Of a DNA stretch of 5,865 bases, positions 1 to 5,865 are shown piece by piece; position 1 is the stretch's first letter, and every line of letters begins with the position of its first letter. The stretch comes from Cytophagales bacterium. GTDB lineage: Bacteria > Bacteroidota > Bacteroidia > Cytophagales > Cyclobacteriaceae. A program made the position numbers and the translations under genes. The notes beneath the pieces were generated by a model. That model made no database searches and was not told the origin of the DNA. It saw only the letters and a list, made by a program, of their open reading frames with translations. The stretch spans positions 1 to 5,865 of the forward strand of contig JAJCYL010000171.1 in assembly GCA_029262955.1 (NCBI GenBank), given 5' to 3'.

Positions 1-2660
1 TGGTGCCAGCAATGCATCCCTGAAATGGGGTCCGGATGAACAGGAAAAGTAATATTTTGATGTACACCTCCATCGCTCCAGAAAATCCTGGAAGTGTCGT
101 TGTCATCAGTTTTTGAAGGTTGAATATTCTTGTCAACCCTCATCTTCCATTCTCCTGGGTGTTCACTTTTGATTTCAACCAAATTGGTAGCCCACCTGTT
201 TCCATTCGGATCTTGTGATCTCCTCCACCTACCCAAATGATGAGAACAGGCCAAAATGCCAGGCTTCATGCCTTCAGTTACCCAAACCTTATCCACAAAG
301 TATCCGATTTCTGTACTTATCCGAACGAGATCACCGCTCACCAATTCAAATCTCTCAGCATCCGAAGTATGTATCCAAATTGGATTTCTATTGGCAATTT
401 CTGCAAGCCATTTAGCATTGCCTGATCTCGAATGAATTAATACCGGTAGTCTGAAGGTCGGCACCAATGGAAAATCACCAGCTGCACGATCCATATTGTC
501 TTCGTGAACGTGACTCTTAATATAGATTGGCATCCTATATTCAGGCCATTTCCAATCCACCATAGTTTGAGAATAGATTTCCTGTTTTTTAGAGGGGGAA
601 GCAAATCCTGTGACAGATTTACCATCCACTTCCACCCCTACTACTTTACCATCTTTAATCAAATGACCCTTACCATCTGATTTAGTTTGGTCAACAATGT
701 CTTTGTCAAGTTCTTTGAGGTGTTTGTTGTAAGAGTGTTTCTCCACCTCAAATGCGCCATATTTTCGCATATAATCAAGTGGATTTAAGTCTTCCTCTGA
801 TGCTTTTTCTGTCAACCCGGGTGTATGCTCAAATATGTACCGGTAATACTCATCAATAGTGATTTTCTCACCCTTCCTGTAGGGAGAGAGGAAGTGTTCT
901 TTAATCCCTAACTCTCCAGTCGGGTCAATCCTCCAGGAGAGCTCTATCCAGAATTCATCTTCTTCCCAAACTTCTCCAGGATTCACCTCATGGGTAAAGG
1001 TCACTTCCTTGCCTGCCCTTCTTGCTGCTTCTCTTAAAACAGGCTGGCGATAAGCAATCCATGTTCCTCCGTGCGTCTCATAGCTATTGATGTCATGTCG
1101 TTCGCTTGCGTGCCCCATGGGCAAAACATAGTCGGCAAAATAAGCCGTTTCATTCCAGGTAGGTGTCATGGCTATATGCATTCCAACTTTTTCTTCGTCC
1201 GACAGTGCCTCAATCCAGCTAAAACCATCGGGATAAGTCCATACCGGATTAAATACTCTGGTGAAATAGACATCCATTTTACCCCGTCCCTCTTTCAAAT
1301 AGTATGGCAGAAGAATACTCATCTCGTGGAATGCTAACGGATACTCTTTCGGATAGTGCATCTCATTCCAGAACTTTTGAGCTGGTGGCGTGTCAAAGAA
1401 TTTTGGTTTGAATCTATTCCATCCACTGGGTAAAGTTCCTCCTACAGTTCCTACGCTTCCGGTCAGGACATTGATAAAATGTAAACATCGGGCAACTGCC
1501 CAGCCACCCAGGTTGCCACTACCTGCGCTCCTCCAATTATGGGTTGATAATTGAGAGCCCGCCGCAGCGGCTTCGTGAGCCACCTGAATGATAACCTCTG
1601 CCTTAGCCCCACTTTCCTTTTCAGCAAATTCCGGAGTGTACTCTTTATACTCCTCCTTCAACTGTTCTATGAATTCCTCAAAAGTCTCCGGTGAGTCCGC
1701 ATGCTCATTAGACATATATTCCTGCCAGTTAACCCAATTCTCCATGAAATGTCGGTTATATAAGCCCTCGTCTAATATTATTTTAACCATGGCCAATAAG
1801 ATAGCCGCTTCAGTACCAGGATAGGTGGGCATCCAATAGTCGGCCATACTTGCGGTATTGGATAACCTTGGATCCATGACCGCTAACTTGGCACCTTTCA
1901 TCATTCCCTCAATTATCCGTTGAGCATGAGGGTTGAAATAATGTCCTGATTCAAGATGAGCGCTAATTAGCAGAATGAATTTAGCATTCGAATGGTCCGG
2001 GGACGGTCTGTCATATCCTTGCCAGATGTTGTAACCAAACCTCGCACCTGAAGAACAAACATTGGTATGACTATTATGTCCATCAACTCCCCATGCCTTG
2101 AGCACACGGTCCATGTATCCTTCATGCCCTGGTCGGCCAACATGATAGGCTACTTCATTGTGTCTTTTCTCCTGAAGGGCTTTTCTTATCCTTGAGGCAA
2201 TGTCATCCAGTACTTCATCCCAGGTGACACGCTCCCATCCTCCAGCTCCACGTTTTCCTTTTCTTTTTAAAGGGTAGAGGATACGATCAGGATCTGTAAT
2301 CTGGTTAATGGTGGCAGGTCCTTTAGCGCAATTACGTCCCCGGCTTCCTGGATGATAAGGATTGCCTTCGAATTTCCGAACTTTTCCTGAATCTTTGTCT
2401 ATATAAGCGAGGAGACCACAGGCAGATTCACAATTGAAGCAGGTTGTAGGAACGATACTGTAATTTTTCTTAACCTTCTTCGACCATTTCTTAGCCTCAT
2501 ACTCTGTCCAGTTGTCCCATTGCTCCGGTGGAGGGAACTTGGTCAGGTCACCAGGCTCGGTGATTCGCTCGACTTCCTCAAAGTCTTGATGTAAATCGGG
2601 GATAATCTTTAGCTTTTCAGCTATTCTTTCAATGGTTGAGACCTTATGCTTGTATGACAT
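1..2660 (-). CDS. Molybdopterin oxidoreductase catalytic subunit (DMSO reductase superfamily), 3' end cut by window edge
   Basis: Seen: reading leftward from the ATG at 2660-2658, the frame stays open for 886 codons to the window edge with no stop or frameshift; the C-terminus lies outside. Residues about 67-122 form the N-terminal [4Fe-4S] domain (C74, C77, C81, C111), followed by K113, the usual Lys between the cluster and the pterin. The catalytic domain spans about 125-640. It has a likely Mo-ligand Cys202 in N-V-C-S-S-G, a pterin-site stretch M262-D-P-R, P-G-T-E at 281-284 and A-D-Y-V-L-P at 509-514. The dinucleotide-binding domain starts near 728 (H-S-R-S-G-N-A-K-W at 743-751). Family knowledge: these enzymes hold Mo or W bis-MGD and do two-electron redox or oxygen-atom transfer. 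There is no Tat motif in the 65-residue, Trp- and charge-rich N-terminal extension, so a cytoplasmic location is inferred. It starts 2 bp after the FeS/NrfD gene and is surely co-transcribed with it. The substrate is unknown; polysulfide/thiosulfate reductase and sulfite dehydrogenase (PsrA, PhsA, SoeA) are related types. Formate dehydrogenase is unlikely, because Cys202 is not followed by His. Confidence 0.93.
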   Translation of the reverse strand, partial: MSYKHKVSTIERIAEKLKIIPDLHQDFEEVERITEPGDLTKFPPPEQWDNWTEYEAKKWSKKVKKNYSIVPTTCFNCESACGLLAYIDKDSGKVRKFEGNPYHPGSRGRNCAKGPATINQITDPDRILYPLKRKGKRGAGGWERVTWDEVLDDIASRIRKALQEKRHNEVAYHVGRPGHEGYMDRVLKAWGVDGHNSHTNVCSSGARFGYNIWQGYDRPSPDHSNAKFILLISAHLESGHYFNPHAQRIIEGMMKGAKLAVMDPRLSNTASMADYWMPTYPGTEAAILLAMVKIILDEGLYNRHFMENWVNWQEYMSNEHADSPETFEEFIEQLKEEYKEYTPEFAEKESGAKAEVIIQVAHEAAAAGSQLSTHNWRSAGSGNLGGWAVARCLHFINVLTGSVGTVGGTLPSGWNRFKPKFFDTPPAQKFWNEMHYPKEYPLAFHEMSILLPYYLKEGRGKMDVYFTRVFNPVWTYPDGFSWIEALSDEEKVGMHIAMTPTWNETAYFADYVLPMGHASERHDINSYETHGGTWIAYRQPVLREAARRAGKEVTFTHEVNPGEVWEEDEFWIELSWRIDPTGELGIKEHFLSPYRKGEKITIDEYYRYIFEHTPGLTEKASEEDLNPLDYMRKYGAFEVEKHSYNKHLKELDKDIVDQTKSDGKGHLIKDGKVVGVEVDGKSVTGFASPSKKQEIYSQTMVDWKWPEYRMPIYIKSHVHEDNMDRAAGDFPLVPTFRLPVLIHSRSGNAKWLAEIANRNPIWIHTSDAERFELVSGDLVRISTEIGYFVDKVWVTEGMKPGILACSHHLGRWRRSQDPNGNRWATNLVEIKSEHPGEWKMRVDKNIQPSKTDDNDTSRIFWSDGGVHQNITFPVHPDPISGMHCWH

Positions 2661-2662
2661 AA

Positions 2663-4222
2663 TTAGCTTAATGAGATTTTTTGAGGTGCTTCTACCCAAA
2701 TATGTTCTGACAGATACAAACCGATTAAAACTAAGAGAGACGGAATAACGGGGTTTCCACCATACCAGAGGATCGCCGTGGGAAGTATAGAACCTAAAAC
2801 CACAACGCCACCCCAAAATAGTTTGGAATAACTACCTTTGGTAATCATTGCTGCTACTCTCTTTGCATCCTCAGTTGGGTGAGTAATCGATAGTTCAAAA
2901 AAGACAATTCCAATATTTATCAAAAGCAACCAGAATAATGATTGAGAAAGTAACGGCTCCCAGTTAGGAGAGATTTCCAGAAAAGAATTGAACACTAATA
3001 TTGTCGCTATTCCGGCAATGAGACTGTGTAAAATCATATGAATGGGAAGCACCGGACTCTGCCAAAAATCGCGTCCTTTGGCCTGTGCAAATAGAAATGC
3101 TGTATACACAGCAGTTAACAAGGCAAATACCGCTGTCAGCCACATAACTACCTTCTCAATACTCCATAGGCCATAAAACATAGACAGTCCCCATAATGTA
3201 AGTAGTGCTCCAAATATTGTTATGAAATAACCACCTCTTACTAACCAACTGTTCCATTGGGGTCTTAACAGGACATATAAAAATCGCTTAGGCTGATCGA
3301 GGTCTTTAACCAGAAACCCTCCTGTAGCAGTCAAAAAGAAGAGTGATAGACCAAGGAGCCACCACCAATTCTGAGGGTCAACCTTATCTGAATAGCCATT
3401 GGCCCAAGTAAGAAATCCGACCAGAAAAACACCCGCAGATATTGCTTTGGTGAATAAATAAGTGCTTACCTCCCAGCCCCATAGTATTCCTTTATCAGGA
3501 GCGTCATAAACTCTTCGGGGGGAAGATTTATCCATTAGTGCTTCCACATTACTTACAGGTCGACGTTTACTATCTGCTGCCAGTTCATCTGCAAAACGTG
3601 CATAGTGCCCTACTCCTTTATCCTGGGAATTCCAGATATAGTTATCTGATTTCTCTGTTTCATTTGGAGTTAATGAGGCTTTATCTCCATCGATATAAAA
3701 TACATTTGGACTGGTCCCTTTTTCAGGTTTTCTGACTGAAACCTGTTCCCTACTCAACAGCTGTGCAATTTCTGTTTCCGGATTGTGCATGTCACCAGAA
3801 ATAATTGCATGCTCCGGGCATACATTTACACAAGCTGGTTCTAATCCTACATCTACCCTATGAGCACAGTAATTGCACTTTGCTGCTGTATGTGTTTCCG
3901 GATCAATATATAATGCATCATACGGACAGGCTTGCATACAAGATTTACATCCAATACATCGGTCATTGTTAAAATCGACAATACCATCATCTCTAACAAA
4001 TAGTGCCTCAACCGGACATATCTCAACGCAAGGGGCATCAGTACAGTGATTGCATCTTGAGACAGAAAACACACGTCTGGTATTAGGAAATTCACCCTTC
4101 TCGGTTTGTTTGACCCAAGTACGATTTACACCAATTGGAACATCGTGTTCTGACTTACAGGCCACCGTACATGCGTGGCAGCCAATACATTTGCGGTTGT
4201 CAATGACAAATCCGTATTTCAT
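2663..4222 (-). CDS. Fused four-cluster ferredoxin and NrfD/PsrC-type membrane anchor (electron-transfer subunit)
   Basis: This 519-residue protein links the catalytic subunit to membrane quinones. Residues 1-144 are a DmsB/PsrB-like ferredoxin domain with sixteen Cys in four sets: C12/15/18/22, C57/60/65/69, C89/92/95/99 and C116/119/131/135. All are intact, fitting four [4Fe-4S] clusters. Residues 145-250 are a polar linker. Residues about 253-507 hold eight hydrophobic segments (roughly 253-273, 286-304, 329-349, 356-378, 394-415, 428-446, 469-487, 491-507). The NrfD signature D307-L-D-Q-P-K-R-F lies after segment two, and W-V-E-A-P-Q is near the end. In most relatives the ferredoxin and anchor are separate proteins; here they are one chain. 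No signal peptide precedes the first Cys, so the clusters should lie in the cytoplasm beside the Mo subunit. The start is the first ATG, giving M-K-Y-G-F-V-I-D-N-R-K-C, a natural beginning for the domain. The upstream bases (AAGAATAT) are not a real Shine-Dalgarno. It is the first gene of the operon and ends with TAA two bases before the next ATG. The fused architecture is certain; direction of electron flow is not. Confidence 0.95.
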   Translation of the reverse strand: MKYGFVIDNRKCIGCHACTVACKSEHDVPIGVNRTWVKQTEKGEFPNTRRVFSVSRCNHCTDAPCVEICPVEALFVRDDGIVDFNNDRCIGCKSCMQACPYDALYIDPETHTAAKCNYCAHRVDVGLEPACVNVCPEHAIISGDMHNPETEIAQLLSREQVSVRKPEKGTSPNVFYIDGDKASLTPNETEKSDNYIWNSQDKGVGHYARFADELAADSKRRPVSNVEALMDKSSPRRVYDAPDKGILWGWEVSTYLFTKAISAGVFLVGFLTWANGYSDKVDPQNWWWLLGLSLFFLTATGGFLVKDLDQPKRFLYVLLRPQWNSWLVRGGYFITIFGALLTLWGLSMFYGLWSIEKVVMWLTAVFALLTAVYTAFLFAQAKGRDFWQSPVLPIHMILHSLIAGIATILVFNSFLEISPNWEPLLSQSLFWLLLINIGIVFFELSITHPTEDAKRVAAMITKGSYSKLFWGGVVVLGSILPTAILWYGGNPVIPSLLVLIGLYLSEHIWVEAPQKISLS

Positions 4223-4439
4223 ATATTCTTAGGTTAGTGGGGTATAAATTGATTGAATCCTCACACCGGTCAAATTACAATTTTATAATGGGTAATCTAA
4301 AGTCATCCGCGGTTTCAACAGGTAACTTTTGTTACCATGTAGGTGGAAAAAACGATCAGCCAGTTTTTCATGTACCATCCATGTCCTTCATTTATTCGGA
4401 AGAATGACTAAATTGGATTACCAACTAACATCTCAATAA
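4223..4439. promoter_or_regulatory. Divergent intergenic control region
   Basis: This 217-bp gap separates the start codons of the leftward oxidoreductase operon and the rightward PLP-enzyme gene, so both promoters must lie here or in adjacent coding sequence. Near matches to the Bacteroidota -7 element TAnnTTTG are TAAAATTG on the minus strand (4285-4278) and TAAATTGG on the plus strand (4409-4416), each with one mismatch. I found no convincing -33 partner for either, so exact promoters are not called. Neither start has a Shine-Dalgarno sequence; the plus-strand leader is A-rich (CAATAAA before ATG). A perfect palindrome sits in the middle and is listed separately. Two outward-facing ATGACT...GATTACC elements are also present (minus strand 4306-4291, plus strand 4404-4422). 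No small ORF or RNA gene is evident. Confidence 0.6.
4321..4336. promoter_or_regulatory. Perfect palindrome GGTAAC-TTTT-GTTACC, candidate Crp/Fnr-type operator
   Basis: Seen: two 6-bp arms with a 4-bp AT spacer and no mismatch. The centre is about 106 bp from the leftward start codon and about 112 bp from the rightward one. Known: Crp/Fnr-family dimers bind 5-bp half-sites four bases apart (FNR: TTGAT-N4-ATCAA), and NtcA binds GTA-N8-TAC. GTAAC-N4-GTTAC fits that geometry exactly. Inference: one dimeric redox- or nitrogen-responsive regulator could control both transcription units. As RNA it could also form a small 6-bp hairpin, but no T-tract follows, so a terminator is unlikely. No regulator gene is visible in the window. 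Confidence 0.45.
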
Positions 4440-5726
4440 ATGTCATCTCGAAGAAAATTTCTTACGACCAGCCTTTTAACAACTGCGTCAATTCCATTTG
4501 CCACACACGCCCTTTCGAAGACTAAAAAGGAATTAAATATAAAAGGCCTCTCTAACCTGCCTGAAGAAGATTTTTGGAATCAAGTAAGGGCTATGTTTCC
4601 AATTCCAAAGGATGAGGCATACTTCAATACAGGAACACTTGGTGTCCTCTCCTACCCGGTTATGAATGCAGTCGTTGATGCCATTAGGTTTAATGCTGAA
4701 AATGCAGCCCGTACAGACTATAAGGGCGAAGGACCACTTCTACTGTCTGGTTATGAATCTTTTGAGGAAACCCGTAAACAAGTTGGAAATCTGATTAATG
4801 CCGATTATAAGGAAATCTCTCTTGTTCAAAATGCTACCGTAGGGATGAATTTTCTGGCTCATGGATTGGAGTTGAATTCTGGAGATGAAATTATTCAAAC
4901 AGATCAGGAACATGGAGGAGGGTCGTCAGGATGGAAATTAGTAGCGAAAAGGTTTGGTTTGAACTATAAAGAGGTCAAAATGCCAGTTCCCGCAAATGAT
5001 CCCCAGGAAATCATAGATCGCATCACTAAAGCCATCACCCCCAAAACAAGAGTGATTGCAATACCAGCCCTGGTTTCGGTGTATGGAGTGGTCATGCCTG
5101 TCAAAGAAATCTGTGCTGAGGCAAAAAAGCGTGGTATATTGACCGTGTTAGATGGTGCGCAAAATGTCGGTCAGGTGCCGGTAGATGTTAAAGCTATTGG
5201 TTGCGATGCCTATTTCTCGAGCTTACATAAATGGCTACTCGCACCGGCCGGAAGCGGCATTTTATTTATTAAAAGTGACCTTCAACCTAAAGTGTGGGCG
5301 ACTCTCGCCAGCTACAATTGGGAAAATGAAGAAGATCATGGCTTTCGGCTACAGCAGTATGGGACCGGGCTTCCAGCAATTGTAACCGGTCTTGATGCGG
5401 CCATTAAATTCCATAACGACATAGGTTCTCAAAGATGGACTGACAGAGTTAAAACGCTTGGTGATTACCTGAGGAGTGGACTTCAAAAAATCCCAAACCT
5501 GACCATTCACTCAAGTGTTCATCCCGATATGTGTGCAGGACTTACAACCTACGAAATACCTGGGGTCTCTGGCCCTGATGTACAAAAAGAACTTTGGACT
5601 AAGGGAAAACTTCAGCCAAGATCAGTTGGAAAGAAGATGGTCCGACATAGTACGCATATTTATAATTCAAAAGAGCAAATTGACAGTGCCTTAACCATCT
5701 TAAATGATATTGCTAAACGTGTATAG
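4440..5726 (+). CDS. Tat-exported class V aminotransferase-fold PLP enzyme (isopenicillin N epimerase-like group)
   Basis: A complete 428-residue protein, starting at the ATG that gives the twin-arginine signal S3-R-R-K-F-L8. The signal continues with an uncharged stretch to about residue 24 and likely cleavage near A24 or S26. Residues about 57-428 form a fold-type I PLP domain of the class V (NifS/CsdB-like) family. N131-A-T-V-G-M-N is the cofactor-phosphate loop and H158 probably stacks on the ring. D238 in L-D-G-A-Q pairs with the pyridine nitrogen, and K264 in S-S-L-H-K-W is the Schiff-base lysine. R402 in V-R-H-S-T-H-I-Y-N should bind the substrate carboxylate. The R-G-x-H-C-A-type catalytic loop of SufS is not evident; C365 lies in M-C-A-G-L-T, so desulfurase activity is doubtful. 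Racemase/epimerase, lyase or transaminase activity on an amino acid or peptide is possible. Tat export implies that it folds with PLP in the cytoplasm and acts in the periplasm. It is divergent from the molybdoenzyme operon. Fold and cofactor are near certain; the reaction is unknown. Confidence 0.93.
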   Translation: MSSRRKFLTTSLLTTASIPFATHALSKTKKELNIKGLSNLPEEDFWNQVRAMFPIPKDEAYFNTGTLGVLSYPVMNAVVDAIRFNAENAARTDYKGEGPLLLSGYESFEETRKQVGNLINADYKEISLVQNATVGMNFLAHGLELNSGDEIIQTDQEHGGGSSGWKLVAKRFGLNYKEVKMPVPANDPQEIIDRITKAITPKTRVIAIPALVSVYGVVMPVKEICAEAKKRGILTVLDGAQNVGQVPVDVKAIGCDAYFSSLHKWLLAPAGSGILFIKSDLQPKVWATLASYNWENEEDHGFRLQQYGTGLPAIVTGLDAAIKFHNDIGSQRWTDRVKTLGDYLRSGLQKIPNLTIHSSVHPDMCAGLTTYEIPGVSGPDVQKELWTKGKLQPRSVGKKMVRHSTHIYNSKEQIDSALTILNDIAKRV

Positions 5727-5750
5727 ATGTCAACACCTATCATTTTTTTT
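5723..5750 (+). terminator. Possible weak Rho-independent terminator after the PLP-enzyme gene
   Basis: The arms ATAG-A-TG (5723-5729) and CA-C-CTAT (5734-5740) pair with one A.C mismatch around a TCAA loop. Two bases later comes a run of eight T (5743-5750). The hairpin overlaps the stop codon and has few G-C pairs, so it would be weak. The position, directly at the end of the gene, is what makes it plausible. If the convergent gene tail is real, the T8 lies inside that gene. Confidence 0.3.
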
Positions 5751-5865
5751 AACATTAATGGTTCTAAACTTCTCTAGGATCTGAACTTCAGGAAAACCTA
5801 ACTGACTTATACTAGCAAGTATTCGTTGATCCTCAGCATTTCTAGTAATTTTGGCCTTGAAATAA
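5730..5865 (-). CDS. Possible 3' end of a convergent gene, unknown product
   Basis: On the minus strand a frame is open from the right edge (first full codon at 5864) through 44 codons to a TGA at 5732-5730. The translation looks protein-like: N-A-E-D-Q-R-I-L-A-S-I-S-Q-L-G-F-P-E-V-Q, then a basic tail ending K-K-N-D-R-C. I do not recognise a family. An open frame of this length can occur by chance, so the call rests mainly on its plausible composition and on the tight convergent fit: the stop lies 3 bp after the stop of the PLP-enzyme gene. The start and most of the gene would be outside the window. The alternative is that 5727-5865 is plain intergenic DNA. Confidence 0.4.
   Translation of the reverse strand, partial: YFKAKITRNAEDQRILASISQLGFPEVQILEKFRTINVKKNDRC

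Noticed and set aside
215..1824. Several short open frames of 60-88 codons on the plus strand and one on the minus strand
   Set aside because: They lie inside the minus-strand molybdopterin subunit frame, which has clear family motifs throughout. They have no recognisable protein character and are shadows.
1..2660. Annotation of the Mo subunit as formate dehydrogenase or periplasmic nitrate reductase
   Set aside because: The Mo-ligand Cys is not followed by the His of formate dehydrogenases, and there is no Tat signal as in NapA; partner subunits are of Psr/Dms type.
3538..4232. Short open frames overlapping the ferredoxin domain on both strands
   Set aside because: They overlap the Cys-rich coding region of the fusion protein in other frames; the Cys codon pattern alone explains them.
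4343..4370. AAAAAC...GTTTTT inverted repeat with a 9-base loop
   Set aside because: The arms are almost pure A/T homopolymers, expected by chance here, and no U-tract or gene end is placed to make it a terminator.
5185..5385. 66-codon plus-strand frame within the PLP-enzyme gene
   Set aside because: It is in a different frame of the region coding for the K264 active site and has no independent support.
4440..5726. Annotation of the PLP enzyme as a cysteine desulfurase
   Set aside because: The SufS/IscS catalytic Cys loop is not seen, and the C-terminal R-H-S-T-H-I-Y-N region resembles the isopenicillin N epimerase-like group instead.

Overview
The window reads as a chromosomal segment from a Gram-negative, non-enteric bacterium, most likely a Bacteroidota or a close relative. 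This is an inference. The base composition is moderately AT-rich, all visible starts are ATG without a recognisable Shine-Dalgarno sequence, and partial matches to the Bacteroidota -7 element (TAnnTTTG) occur in the intergenic region. No rRNA, tRNA, CRISPR or mobile element was seen.

Layout. Left part, minus strand: a two-gene operon runs leftward from position 4222. The first gene (4222 to 2663) encodes a 519-residue fusion of a four-cluster [4Fe-4S] ferredoxin domain and an eight-helix NrfD/PsrC-type membrane anchor. Two bases later comes the catalytic subunit of a molybdopterin oxidoreductase (DMSO reductase superfamily). It is open from 2660 to the left edge (886 codons visible, C-terminus missing). 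Together they form a membrane-bound complex iron-sulfur molybdoenzyme that should exchange electrons with the quinone pool. Neither subunit carries an export signal, so the catalytic side is predicted to face the cytoplasm. The substrate cannot be read from the sequence. The Mo-ligand region (Cys202, not followed by His) argues against formate dehydrogenase.

Middle: a 217-bp divergent intergenic region holds a perfect 16-bp palindrome (GGTAAC-TTTT-GTTACC) almost exactly midway between the two start codons. It has the size and spacing of a Crp/Fnr-family operator. Right part, plus strand: a 428-residue class V PLP-dependent aminotransferase-fold protein (4440 to 5726) with a clear twin-arginine signal peptide. 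It is predicted to be exported folded with its cofactor, which is unusual for this fold. After it, a weak hairpin with a T8 tract could end transcription. A possible convergent gene tail on the minus strand (stop at 5730-5732) runs in from the right edge.

The shared control region suggests that the cytoplasm-facing respiratory molybdoenzyme and the exported PLP enzyme may be co-regulated. A joint pathway, for example metabolism of a sulfur or nitrogen compound, is a hypothesis only.
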